DNA of 64,000 nt from assembly GCA_023078685.1 (NCBI GenBank), contig JALGAS010000008.1:2418001-2482000 (forward strand), given 5' to 3'. The DNA is from Neopestalotiopsis rosae. Taxonomy: Eukaryota; Ascomycota; Sordariomycetes; Amphisphaeriales; Sporocadaceae. The notes beneath the pieces were generated by a model, which did not search any database, was not told the DNA's origin, and saw nothing but the letters and a program-made list of their open reading frames with translations. Positions 35,240 to 46,876 of the stretch are shown in pieces (within the stretch, counting starts at the first letter, position 1; every line of letters begins with the position of its first letter). The translations under genes were made by a program, and so were the position numbers.

Positions 35240-35809
35240 ATGGGCTTGTGGCGGAGAAAACACTCGGGAAGCTCTGGCGAGAGCAGCAACAGCGACACAT
35301 CGGGAACAGTCACACCCGTTAGCAGCGGTCAGGAGCCGGAGCTAAGCAGCAAGAGATCGGTGCGCGTCATGCGGTCCTTGACCAACGGGCTCCGGTCAAA
35401 CAAGCCGAAGAAGGCCAGCATCAACAGCCAACACCACCAAGAAATGACGCCCCTGGAGAGGCGTATCAACCGTCCCTTTACACAACAAAACCTGGAGCAC
35501 CAGAGAATGTTTGACGACTTCACATTCGACTTTGGCAAGAGGAAATCGAGTTACGGCGGCCGGAGCGTCATTAGCGGTGTTAGCCCGTGCGCATCGCGGA
35601 CGGCTAGCATTGACTCAAACTATGCTCCACATCACTCGCACCACGGAGACCGGAGGGAGACGCACGCGCACTACAGAAATTCGCTGGTCGAGGATGTACC
35701 GTGGGAGGTGTCGGGCGAGGAGTCTGACAAGGACATGAATGGAGCGCCCAACATGCCTCCGGCCGACGCCTTTTCGAATCTTTCGCTCCACCACAGAAAT
35801 TTCCACTGA
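35240..35809 (+). CDS. Ser-rich basic hypothetical protein (189 aa)
   Basis: A single exon starting MGLWRRKHSGSSGESSNSDT; the ATG follows a CA-rich leader. The N-terminal 60 residues are Ser/Gly/Lys-rich. The middle contains MTPLERRINRPFTQQNLEHQ and MFDDFTFDFGKRKSSYGGRS, which look like conserved short motifs. The end is acidic (VEDVPWEVSGEESDKDMNG), followed by a His-rich tail. No domain, signal peptide or membrane segment is visible. Met-Gly at the start allows N-myristoylation, but the following residues are not a good match. No function assigned. Confidence 0.6.
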   Translation: MGLWRRKHSGSSGESSNSDTSGTVTPVSSGQEPELSSKRSVRVMRSLTNGLRSNKPKKASINSQHHQEMTPLERRINRPFTQQNLEHQRMFDDFTFDFGKRKSSYGGRSVISGVSPCASRTASIDSNYAPHHSHHGDRRETHAHYRNSLVEDVPWEVSGEESDKDMNGAPNMPPADAFSNLSLHHRNFH

Positions 35810-37867
35810 TGTGGACGACGTCAATTGACCTGGAGTGGTTGAAACACCAAGTTTGATGATGAATGCATAAACGCTCAAACCGGGTGCATTGCATGATATG
35901 ATCGGACAACGAGACAGAGAGTAATGAATTCTGCATTTGGAGCATGGCGTTATATCCGTCGACCGTTTTTTTCTCGGTTTATTTGGCGTCCAGGATTGGT
36001 CTAAAGCATAGATCTGGATATGGATTGGATGACGGCGCTGCTGTCACAAATGGTCATGATTGTAGAAGACTACAACATAGAGAGAAGAATGCACGCAGTG
36101 CTACTTCCCACAGAGATCTTCGATTTACAAGCTAGATACTTTAGCGACTGGCCATACCAAAGGATTACTTAGGTAGTGGCTATCGGGGATGAAGCAAATT
36201 CCATGAGTACGACGTACTTTACACTACCAAACTCTTCTTGCATCGTATTTCGACCCTGCAAGGATGCGATTGATAAATTGTGATGTGAACGCTGTTAAAG
36301 CTTTTGAGCACGGCCATTGCCTCAGCGCAGTAATAGCCGTCTTCGACTGGAATCGTACTGGTATGAAAGGTAAGAAGCTGTTGGATCGAGGTCTCAATGT
36401 GGAACCTTTCGCTGCAAAATCATATAACCTAGGTTAGCTTGTTCACCATGGTCTGCCAGATGCTGACGCTCATCCCAGACCCTTTGTTCAGCCGCAATTT
36501 TCTCATGAGACTACTGATTTTAATTCCATCACTGGCCAATTGTTTTCCTTCGTCTGCACATAGCCTTTTTCGACCCGTCTGGACCAGTATAGTACATGCC
36601 AAGACCTAAATTGCCTGTTTCGTGCTTTGTGGCACCATATCGAGGCTCTTGTATCAAGTATATATATATATATGAATACGTACGGCTGCCTCTCTACAAC
36701 CAGCTCACAAGTTGTCCTTTCACAGTTATAATGCCAAGACTGCTACTTTCATCAAGATATGACCATGTACTCTATGACTAATTTGAAAATGTTGCCAGAT
36801 GCGCTCGTGTCCTCCAAACACAGGATACTCAGTTGCCTGCGTCAAAAATATCATACACCTTGTACTATTGTTATCCGAGCCGGAATGTCAAACCACTTGA
36901 ATTGCTTAATTTGCACTTGTTTTGCACATCTCTCATTTCTCGTAGAAGACAGTGGTTGAGATAGACATTTGTGACTACCACGGACATACATGGTCTATGG
37001 ACATTTGCACTCATCAATCTTTCGATCAATGACATTGAATGGTAGTGAACATGGAGCTCTGATCGTTCGCAGCTTTCAGTGTATGTACTGAACCAGTGCG
37101 CGCCTTCCTTTTCTCCTGAGTTGCATGTGCTACAGTTGCCGACGCGCCTTCCTCACGCGTCAAACTCACCACGATCTCAGCATCAATCCTCCACTGGCGG
37201 CCAGAGAAATCAAAACCTTGAACGCTCCAATGCCACTGCCCTTGATCATTTTCCTTCACCAGCTCATGCCGTTTTAGCTTCACCTTGATATCCATCAACC
37301 CACTTTTTTTTCTTTCTCTTGCTTGCTTGCTTGCTGCCAGAAATATCATCTGTCTGTGCTCCTTGCGTGGAGGGAAAACGCCCACCACCACTTGCTCCTA
37401 AACTTGCACGAGTCTGGTGAATGCCGACTGAGCCATCGCCCCCCTCGACCGCCACCAGTCGTCGCCCAAAGCACGACGCTCGACTTTGAGATTTGAGTGT
37501 AAAAATCGCCGAAACAACAATTCACAATTACTGGGACGCACATCACCCTCAGAACACCGGACCACCCCACCTTGACCGTTTCGTTTGCGCATACCAGAGC
37601 TCAGTCTGCCTGGGGCAACTATAAATCATCCTCGACCAGCAACCCTCATTGCTACCAAGCGGCCACATCTTCACTATTCTATCAAACAACGACACTTCTC
37701 ATTGTGGACTAATTGACCATCACGCCTACCATCCACAGCCTAACACTTAATTGCGCCTGTGCGAACACCTCACGTCGTCGGGGAGTTTCCTCAATCGTCG
37801 TCCGTTCCATCGCAGCACCAACCATACACAAACTACCAGTACCTGACAACACGGGACACCATTCAAC
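35810..37867. other. Intergenic, no supported gene
   Basis: This holds the 3' UTR of the Ser-rich gene and the promoter and CA-rich leader of the gene at 37868. A minus-strand frame of 121 codons (37026-37391) has fairly protein-like composition near VQGFDFSGRQWRIDAEIVV but no domain or supporting splice sites. A TA repeat lies at 36659-36673. Confidence 0.45.
36659..36673. repeat. TA dinucleotide repeat
   Basis: Seven TA units in AT-rich spacer. Confidence 0.8.
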
Positions 37868-39060
37868 ATGTTGTCCTTTTACGAGCTTCGTATGCTCAAC
37901 AAGATGAGCGAGTACAACATCAACAAAAATGCCCAGAACATGCTCCGCTCTCATGATGAGTGGAAGCTTGGCCATATCGACGAGTGCGAGCTAGGTCGTC
38001 GCGTCCGCATGTCTCGCGAGAACAGAGCAGCTGTCATTCAGACCATGGTCAAGATTGCCTCCATCATGCAGAAGAAACCCGAGGAGTCGAAGTACGTCTT
38101 GAACATCATTGAGATGTGTGGCCAGGTCCTCAGTATTGCTGGTAAGTCTACTTCTTCTGTATCATGTCGAAACATTTACCGCCATGAAGCTCCTAATAAT
38201 TTATCACAGACAAGCCTCTGTCCGAAGGTGGCTTCCCCTATTTTATGAAGCTGCCCCTCGAAGTCCGCCGCCGAATTCTCGACATATGCCTGTACAGCAA
38301 GGAGTACTACAGGACCCGTCATCTTACTCAATGGAAAAAGAAGACGGAGTGTAGCTGCCCCAAGGACAACCGATCACTGAACTTGATGCCGCATATCGGT
38401 GCTCTGGCAACTGTGTCCAAGCATTTCAACCAGGAGGTTCTCCAATGCCTCTACAGCACAAGCGTAAGTCTGCTTGAAGATCACAATTTATAAGTCAACA
38501 CTGATGTGGGTTTGTAGACTATTTCCTTCCAGTGCGCTTGTGAAATGGGCGCAAGTCTTCGCAGCTCTCCTATCTTGCGCAATCACGTTCGCAGTAAGTA
38601 GCAAAGAAATTTTCTTTTCATTTTTTTCTCAATCTTGAGAGCATTTCTCCATTCTTCTTACATTAAAACGAAAACACGCTCATATGTTAAATTGTCGCCA
38701 GAGATCTTATTCCATTGGTGGGGACCGCAAGCCGACAGGGACATCAAGGAGCTGGACAACTGTTCTGTTGAGGATTTGATCGTGGTGGTCGCAAAGACGA
38801 CCATGAAGGAGCCCAACAAGCGCGAGAGACTCATTCGAGCATCTTTTTCTCGCAATGTTGCCAAGTTGGGGTTTCCAGAAGCCCTTGGATTTGAGGAACT
38901 GTCTTCCCTACGTGGTCTCAGGAGCGTCGAAGTCTTGCTGGCAAACAGACGCCGTGTCACCGAGGTTTGCAGCATGGAAGATCAAGCAGGATTGGAGAGA
39001 TGGTTGAGAAAGCGCATTGTTGGCAACTCTGAAGACGGCGACTCTTCAGACGACAACTAA
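37868..39060 (+). CDS. F-box-like fungal protein, function unknown
   Basis: Four exons (37868-38141, 38210-38463, 38518-38593, 38702-39060) join in phase to 320 aa with GT-AG introns of 68, 54 and 108 nt. After an N-terminal helical region, exon 2 begins with a Leu/Pro motif, FMKLPLEVRRRILDICLYS, near residues 100-120. This is typical of F-box or 2EXR-like domains in filamentous fungi. It is followed by a Cys-containing segment (KKKTECSCPKDNRSL) and IGALATVSKHFNQEVLQCLY, the usual continuation of such domains. The C-terminus is acidic (EDGDSSDDN). If it is a true F-box, it would bind Skp1 in an SCF ubiquitin ligase, but this is inferred from the motif only. Confidence 0.75.
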
Positions 39061-39593
39061 TGGCCAATCTTGAACTGGGTGCTGAACTGTCTGAAAGCTG
39101 TGCGTGGGCAAGCAAGATGGTTTCAAACCCGGATGTTCTTGTGAACTTTCATACTGCATCTGCAAATTCGGTAATGGCGCCTCTTGAGTCGGTTTACCCA
39201 TGGAAAAGTTGCACTATTTGTTTTGAGGCGTTGTGACTTGATGCAAACAACGTACTTGTGGATTTCTTCATTGATCAACGGATCGATGAATATAGTGTTG
39301 GGAAGTGGTATTTGTATTTCATGTGAATACCCATAGTGCTTACTTTTCTTATCAATCAAAAAGGACTAAACGGATCGCCAGAAATCTTGCCTATACTCTT
39401 CGTTCTTTTTGTTGCTGCTGGAATGGCAGAAATCTCTCCCCAAGCCCAGTCAGATTCATTTTGGAACCTGTCACTTTCCGGGCCTACAAAACGCCTAGAT
39501 GAGTCTCGTCTCCCTCGATTCCTAGGGAATTCCTCTTCTCAAACCCGCGCATCATGCCATGCTTGTATCGATGCTGGCTATGAAAGCCAATCA
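39061..39593. other. Convergent intergenic spacer
   Basis: 533 bp between two convergent genes, presumed 3' UTRs. Nothing else seen. Confidence 0.5.
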
Positions 39594-40174
39594 TCAGGAG
39601 CCCTGCGCCATTGCCTTTGCCATTTCCATCACGGGTTCCATACCGTTGGCCCGGGGCACGCCGTCAAAGTCGCCAAACCAATCCTCACGATTTGCGCAAA
39701 AGAGCTCGTACTTTGGCTTGAGACCCGACTTGTCGTCGAGGATGCCCAGGGGGACCGTGACAAACTTGCCCCGCGCGGCCGCCGACTCATTCTTGACCGT
39801 GGAGCCACAGGTGCGGCACTATGAATGGTGTCAGTATATGAATTCTCCTTCGCCATGTTGAGTCTTTGGGGAACATTGGAATGAGTTAGAGAGGAAGGGA
39901 AAACAAAGCTTGGTGACAAACGTACAAAAAACCGAGAGAGCAAGCTCCCCGTGGTAGTCTTGAGACACTGGTACTCGGCCATGGCGTCGGCGGGGGCGCA
40001 CGCGTACTCTACGTCGGCGACGCTGAAGGTGGCGCAGGCGATGAACAGGCTGCCCGTCGCCTTTTGGCAGTCGATGCAGTGGCAGAGGTTGGTGAAGACG
40101 GGCTCGCCTGCTACTTTTACTTTTACGGCGCCACAGAGGCAGGAGCCTGTTCTTGTTGTTGCTGTTGAAGACAT
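39594..40174 (-). CDS. GFA/CENP-V domain zinc-binding protein
   Basis: Two exons (39926-40174, 39594-39818) with a 107-nt GT-AG intron give 157 aa. The zinc ligands of the Gfa/CENP-V fold are present: CLC at 12-14, CHCIDC at 31-36 and CRTC at 84-87, the last joined exactly at the splice. The family includes bacterial glutathione-dependent formaldehyde-activating enzyme and many fungal proteins of unknown substrate. The size is normal for a single-domain member and there is no signal peptide, so it is probably cytosolic. The enzymatic role is inferred from the fold only. The coding segment at 39979-40110 is strongly GC-rich compared with flanking DNA. Confidence 0.9.
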
Positions 40175-41313
40175 TTTTTCTTCTTTCTTCTTCTTTTTTT
40201 TCCAAGGAATTTTCTGTCTTTGTTCTGGAAAGTCTTCTTCGTGTTAAGACTGCTTTTTTGCTCTGGACTTCCCGGCGTGAAAACTGGTGATGTTGAAATG
40301 TTATGTGGTGAGTGACTTGTGGGGAGTAAGAAGTGGAGAAAGAAGTATAATGTTTGGAGAAAAACTGATGGACCAGAAGTAAACAAGTATACTAGGAAAA
40401 GAAAAATGGAGTCCAGATCGAGACAGGAACCGAAAGCGAGAAATACAATGGCCCAATGTTATAATCGAGAAGAAAGCGAAAAGGGAGAACTGCTTATTAA
40501 ATACGACTTTCTGAGATAGCAGCTATGGGTTTGGCAGCTCGTTGCATGAGTTCTTGTCTACTGTTAACAACCAAAACCCCTGGCAGTACATGCAAGTAAG
40601 CACACAACAACATCCCTGCCACCAACGAAATTGCCCAATCAGGTAACTCTCAGGTCCTCATCAGTGCCTATATTCAGGCATTGTCTTGAACGCTATCTAC
40701 AAGAAGTTTCCAGTCGCATCCAAACTGTTCCACAAAGTAGTGCTAGTGAGATACCTATCCAGCCCGGGGAAAAAATAAATACCCCTTTTCTGATAGAGCC
40801 CCATGCATGCGCATTTGTCAAATTGTCCATCTGTAGTACAAGGTGAGATCCACAATCGTGGAAACAATTGGCCGGTCTGACCATGCAGCTACTAAGCAAT
40901 GATAAACAGATATTAGGTTCGCCGTGGGGGATGCACATCACACCGCTGGTTGTCAGCTTTTAAGTACGACCTTTGGCTCGTTTGATGTCGGACTACCCAA
41001 ATATAGTCAAAGGTGGAGGGGCAGTATAATGACTCAGGCTTGGTTGTGCTTTGCTTCAGAGTAGATGTGTGGTGCAACCATGCCAATTTGAATACATTGG
41101 GTATCTGTTGCACTCGTTGGTGGTATACATCTACCATTGCTGGCCGAGGGGCAAGTCACTAGGTTAGGCTATAAAGTAACGTCGGCTGTAACAAAAAACA
41201 TCTTCATTCGTATACTGTAAAAGCTTGTACGACCAAAAAAAGGGGGTATCTCATGCCAACATTGCTTCATCAGCTGTATCCGTCAACTAAAAATGACTCT
41301 CCACCTAGTACCA
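40175..41313. other. Intergenic spacer
   Basis: 1.1 kb between two minus-strand genes. It contains the promoter of the GFA gene, with pyrimidine-rich tracts just before its ATG, and the 3' side of the Cas1p-like gene. No gene seen. Confidence 0.5.
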
Positions 41314-44108
41314 TCACGAAATTCTATTTCCCAGCCATATCAGAGCGGCAATGCCCAAGACTGTTGCGCGCACGTCAGTTCCCAAGAGCTGCCCCAGCTT
41401 CCCAAGCCTGCCAGTCTCAGCATATTGGCCACTTGAAGATTCATATTCGCTGGATCGACTGACGCCGACTGTCTGTTCCTTGCTGGCTTGACCCGACCTG
41501 CCATTGGTTTCCTCGTGTGATCTTGTGCCATAAAACAGTCGCTTGGCCAATGCCTCCGTAGCATATCGCGCATAAACACTGACGCAGATGAACATGCCAC
41601 CAATGAGAAGTGGCTCAAGGTATTTGTTCGGAACAGCCAACCAACTGCGACTTCCAAATCGATCTCCCAGACCCATGCCAAGCTTCGCCGTCGCGTCGCC
41701 TCCTAGCCATATGTGATACTGAAGTACATAGAGCTCTAGAGATATGCCTCCAAACGCTGCCGGCAGTACCATATGTGCGTTTCTCAGGCGTCTGTGCGAG
41801 TTTCGCAGGATCAGAAAGGAGACAATCGGAACCCATGACGTCAACGGATGTACTTGATTGTACATTTCCTTGTTGCCAATTGCCGTCTGTGTCACGGTTG
41901 TGAAACAGAGGATGAAGAGGAATGCGCAACCACATGCGAGTGGCTTGATTGGCTTGCTCAGAGCATCAGGAAACTCGATAATCGCGAGCACTGGGTCGAT
42001 CAGGCTGGACTCGCCAACCCGAGGATCGACCAGCTGTGACCACTCTGGAATTGCCGAGTTGGCTCTCAGGACAGACATCCGATGGACAATTGATGCCGTC
42101 ATCATGCCAAAGTAGACGATATAGCGATCAATTCTCAATCGGAAGCTGACTTCTTTTGAGTCCCATTGGCTCTTGAAGACGACACGGCTTATCGTGCTCG
42201 CCAACTGCAGTGGCTGCGGGATGAATATAACAAGGTATGTAACAACGGCTGCGAACATAAGCTTGACCATGAGTTTGAGCGGATCTTGGTTATATCTCTT
42301 GAACACTCGCAGGGTGGCGTATACGACCAGATACCAAAACGTAATGATTGGCGCAAAGTAGTAAAAGTTGTAGGTCGTGCCCATCATGTATGGCAGGATC
42401 GCACTAAGGAAATTGAGGCGGAATAAAGTGGCGGCAACCCGACGGAATGAAAAGTCTTCCGTCCTTAACAGGTACATGGTATGGCCATAACCAGACAGAA
42501 AAATGTAAGCCGACACAAGCAGACGTATCAACTTGTATACCCACAAGGTCTGGGAAGCATAGTTAAAGTGGTAGATCAAGATCAGACATTGCATCCAGCC
42601 TTTCCACTCATTTGACTGCTCGCGCGACAGAAAGCCCTTGTCATTTTGTACAGCTGGTTCGCGGCCTGACTTCGATACTTGACCCGCTGGCTGGCTGTCA
42701 TTACGCCATGAAACCAAACTTGCTACCCAGAAAAGGTAACAAGTTGCCAAGAATTTGGCCGAGTCGTAATGTCGTTCAAGACGAAGGTACTCGTGCCGTC
42801 TATCAGTGATGTGGCAGTAGATCAATATCGCAAGAACGCAGAACATGAGTCCGGGGACGTTGTCGGATCTAAGCGAAAGTAACGAAGAGGCGCCGTGTCG
42901 GATTGTAAGGACAATGGCCATGATTGATGCAGCCACAAATGTGACCTTCTGAAGCATGCCTGACTTGGGGTAGCGAACGCAGCATGTCGCTTGGTGAGGA
43001 ATCTGATGACCGGTTGCAGAGTTGCACCGAGCGTTGAGAGCAATGTCAATCTTGCGCTCAGCGATTCGATCCAATACGTGTATTCCATTGACCTCGTACG
43101 CGCTCTCGTCTCCCTTGGTCATTTGATTGTAAGCCCAAAGGATATGTGACTGTTCTTCCGAGGACCATTTGGCGAGATAGGCATTCATCTTGTCCACCTT
43201 TTCGGGCTTGATGGTCTGAGCGCGGTCAAGAGACAGCGAGTCGTACCAAGGTTCTTGTACGGGTGCGAGAAGGATTTGGTTCGGAGCCAAATCATTATTC
43301 CTGCGAAAGTTCTTGGTTGGAGACACCAGGGAGTCTTGCAAGTTCGAGCCGAAATGAATTCTCATCGATTCGATGCCACGCTTGAAAATACCAAAATAAT
43401 CATCGCCGCCATGACGAGCAGCCCATAGACCAGGGGCACCGAGAACCACCAGAGCTGCTGACTCGTCGTCCTTTGATTTCACAGCACCATAGTCGGCAAA
43501 GGTTTCCTGGGCTCGGAATTTCAAGAGCTCGTCGTGAAGGTAGGTCGAGTTGAGCCATGGGTCCCAGATGAATTCCAGCTTGACGCCCTCGGCTTCAAAA
43601 TAGAGATTATCGTGCTTGCTGTCGTCGACTATCACATCGAGCAAGGCAACGTGAGCCTTCATGTGGTCGAGTCTAGTGGCAGCTGCCCAATAGACCTGTC
43701 TCATGGTCGAGTCACCAGCAAAGACGACTTTTCGACCACCTAGGCAATCGTGGAATTGACCTCTGGAGTACTCGAGCATGCGGCAATTGTGAGGTTGCCA
43801 TTGAGCAAAGTCCTGTTCGGGGTCTCGGGGCCCGGCATGAGGAGCCCATACTCCGTCGCTCAAGAGAGTGCGACAGTGATAAGGATCATTTCCTGGAGAA
43901 TTTTAGTACTTGCTTTTATCTGCAAAGCCAACAACGTTGTGGAGAAGAAAGCTGTAAACATTGATATCGTACTTGAAGTATATGCAAGGTTACACCATAT
44001 GGCTATCGTGAGAGGAATAAGCAGGACAGCGAGGCGATAGATGGTAGATGGCAATCCTCGAGTGGTGTCCTGGAGCTCGGATGCCCTTCTGCTCTTTTCT
44101 GGTGACAT
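41314..44108 (-). CDS. Cas1p-like O-acyltransferase with N-terminal PMR5/SGNH-like domain
   Basis: Two exons (43973-44108 and 41314-43892) with an 80-nt intron give 904 aa. The first exon encodes the cytosolic tail and a membrane anchor (STIYRLAVLLIPLTIAIWCN). The splice restores NDPYHCRTLLSDGVWAP, the conserved entry of the lumenal domain. That domain has FAGDSTMRQVYW with the presumed catalytic Ser and VNGIHVLD with the presumed His. From about residue 320 onward there are some ten hydrophobic segments of the Cas1p 10-TM acyltransferase family. Cryptococcus CAS1 is needed for O-acetylation of capsular glucuronoxylomannan. Related proteins act in the Golgi, moving acetyl groups onto glycans. 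Here the target is probably a cell-wall or secreted glycan, which is inference. The length fits the family. Confidence 0.92.
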
Positions 44109-45815
44109 TGGAAAAGAGTGAATTTTCTGGAGTTGAGCATCAAGTCTTCGCCGTTGCGAGACTGATGCTCAAATTCGTGGGCTACTATTCCAGTTGGAAG
44201 CGCCGTGTAGAAAAAAGACCGCCGGACAGCACAGACTCGGCCCAAAAAGTGAGAGAAAGTATTGGCGAGAATTGGACGATCACCAAAAAGTTTGATGGGT
44301 CAAAAATGAATGATCAAGGATCAACCATTGGAATCAGAAGAAGGCAAAGAAACAAACAAACGACCCAGAAGAGAAGAAAATAAGAGTGAATTGAAGGAAT
44401 AAGAGGAAGGATCGGTCGTTGCACTCTTTCCTTTAGGGCGACGACGATGACAACAACGCTACTGTGTTTTTCCTCACTCTCTCTCGCAAAGCTCGCAAAG
44501 GAGTCGCGACAGACCATTTTTTCGGTGGAACCCATTATTATTTCTACAACTAAGATAAATCCCATTCCTGGGCCCTGGGAAGGGACAAACTGGGACCCCC
44601 AGAAGAAGGTGGAGGGTCCCTAGGCAGCCTGGCAGCTTTGCCAAGACGATAGAGTAAGGTAAGTGGCGGATATGTATCTCGAAAAAGGTGTGGTTGTAGG
44701 AAAAATGACCGAACACCTGGAGAGACTGGAGAAAGAACCGACACGGAAGAACAACATCATAATGAAAATTGGCACCTACCTTGGCTGGCCCTTACCTGAC
44801 CGTTCGCTGACCAGCCCAGTCCAGCGTCTGCCCAGACAGACAGGCCTGGGGGGGTTCGGACGAGTAAAAGTCTTGGATCGACAGCATCTTTGGGGAAAGG
44901 CATGCTGCATTGAAGTCTTGGCTAATCATCTGTACATAACGCATACATACAACAAAAATCGTATGCGGTTCTTGCTGACTGGCGACCTGTCGTGGTTCCT
45001 TGGCTCCGAGTCTCCGATAGGTCCGGACGGGATCTAATATCCATATCCAATGCAAAAGAAGGAAATATGGCACGCGAGCATACAGTAGGTACGGCTAAGG
45101 GTTTTTTCGCTTTCGCGTGTGCTGATCGCTTCTTTTCAGCCCGTCGCGCGCCTGGCAGCCCTGGGAGCTTTTTTTCTGGGCCGCGTCAAGAGTGGGTACT
45201 TCTCCATTTGCCAAAGATAAGAGAGAGCAAACGTCTGGTTGAAACCTCGTAACTCCGGACAGAGAGAGCCCTGGACAATGTAAGTTTAAGGAGAGCTGGG
45301 CGGCTTCACTTGTTTTCCAGGGCGGTGCTGAGGTCCTGATATCTCTCTCTGGCGTCCTGGTTCGCTTCAGTGTAAGGCGTGTGGGCTTTGACGAGGCTTC
45401 TCATGGGCTTATGCAAAGCCAAGGCCCACACCACACACTCTCCAGAAACTGAGGGCGTAGATGTAGGAAAAGAAGGAAGAAGAAAAAGACATTTTCTACA
45501 AATAAAAATTCAAAAAGCTGACCGGATCAACGACGCGGTTTGGCTTGGCGATTCTCCCAAAACATTGAAGGATTTCCAACGTGTCGCCCGGTTGCCAAAC
45601 GATAGGTGGGTCTCATTACCCCAGCTGCGCCGATTGGCCCGAGTCCAGCGACTTTGGTAGTGGGCCATGGCTTTTTTTCCCTTAACAACCGCCGCGACTT
45701 GTCGGGCCACACACACAAATTTCTCTCCGTCGACCGAGCACACATAATTGTCCGTCTCCCTTGATCTTCAACAACCACAACCCTCGCTTCTACTGGAGAC
45801 GCTTATATCACCACC
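44109..45815. other. Intergenic, no supported gene
   Basis: This is the promoter side of the Cas1p-like gene and spacer. Open frames are short and without motifs. Confidence 0.45.
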
Positions 45816-46400
45816 ATGGGTGGAAAGATATACGCTTCTTCACCGAGCAAAGCTTGGCGGTTGTCGTGTCTGAAGTCTCTCAAACAATGCTCATCTTTCG
45901 CCAAATCATAACATGGACTTGTCTGTCGCACAAGCGCTGAGTCCCAAAAAAAATCCTTTCAGCCGAAATTCATTACCACTTCCACCGCCAGCAGCATTTC
46001 GGCTACGACGGCATTCCACCTAGCCAGTGCCAAGAATATTGGAAAGACATTCTGGGCCAAACAGCATTGCGGCGCATTCAAAATGAACCCGTCAAGCTGT
46101 GCCTCTTTCTTACCTCAGGTCCAGCCCAAGCAGCCTCGCGCCAGCTTGAGCTGTACTTTGTGCCAGGTACGGCGCACAGGGCTGGTGGTGGAAGGGTGGT
46201 TCCGGCACGTCGGCAACCCGTGTTACTGCATGCAACACAAGGTAAAGTGAACCGTGATGAACATATACAATATTTTTCTTCCTTCTCCGTGATTTTAGAA
46301 ATATGCACGTCTTTTGCCATGCTCGGTCAGCCTTCGTCTAATCCAACGACTGATCTTGAGCCGGATACCCTCGTTATTTATTTTCGAGCGTAGTAGACAA
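45816..46400 (+). pseudogene. Possible small gene with a frameshift after the start codon
   Basis: An ATG at 45816 in good context is followed by a stop after about 30 codons in its own frame. One base over, the frame reads GWKDIRFFTEQSLAVVVSEV. After a plausible short intron with acceptor CAG just before 45963, it reads EIHYHFHRQQHFGYDGIPPS then QCQEYWKDILGQTALRRIQN. These blocks are clearly protein-like. Adding one G in the GGG run right after the ATG would put them in frame with it. So this is either a one-base loss in the genome, a sequence error, or a gene with an unseen first exon. Downstream of about 46110 the right frame is unclear. Family unknown. Confidence 0.35.
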
Positions 46401-46876
46401 GATTGAATTTAGCACAACATTCTTTGAGTGCGGAACCTCCTGGCTTATGGCGTGGAGGAATTCGCAATTTCTTGTTGTCACATCCTGAGACTTGCCTTGA
46501 TGAGTGTCGCTACCCAGGAACTTTGGTAGATGTTGTATAGTGCTCCCAGTTTGAAATCGTAATGGATCATGGCTTAGACCTCAAGAGATTTGTAGTTACC
46601 ACTGGATCAACGCCCTCACAGATACGTCTATTATGGATATGGCATGCCGTGTTGATAACTACGCATAAGGACACTCATGATATATGCATGCTCACGGGAG
46701 TGATTTAACGATTTAGTTTGTTGGATTAAACATTTGTTCTTGTGCTACAGCTCCTAGGATGCTAGATAAAACAAACACCAGACCATTAGAGCATCTCGTA
46801 TACTCCGGTATGCAAGTAACTAAAAACCTTTGACACTTGTATGTCCTCTTTGTACTCAATAGCCGCGGCTCGCAAT
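46401..46876. other. Intergenic spacer before the CPY stop codon
   Basis: AT-rich, presumed 3' UTR of carboxypeptidase Y. Nothing else seen. Confidence 0.5.

Noticed and set aside
37026..37391. 121-codon minus frame in the promoter of the F-box-like gene
   Set aside because: Part of it looks protein-like, but there is no domain or splice evidence and it overlaps the probable promoter.
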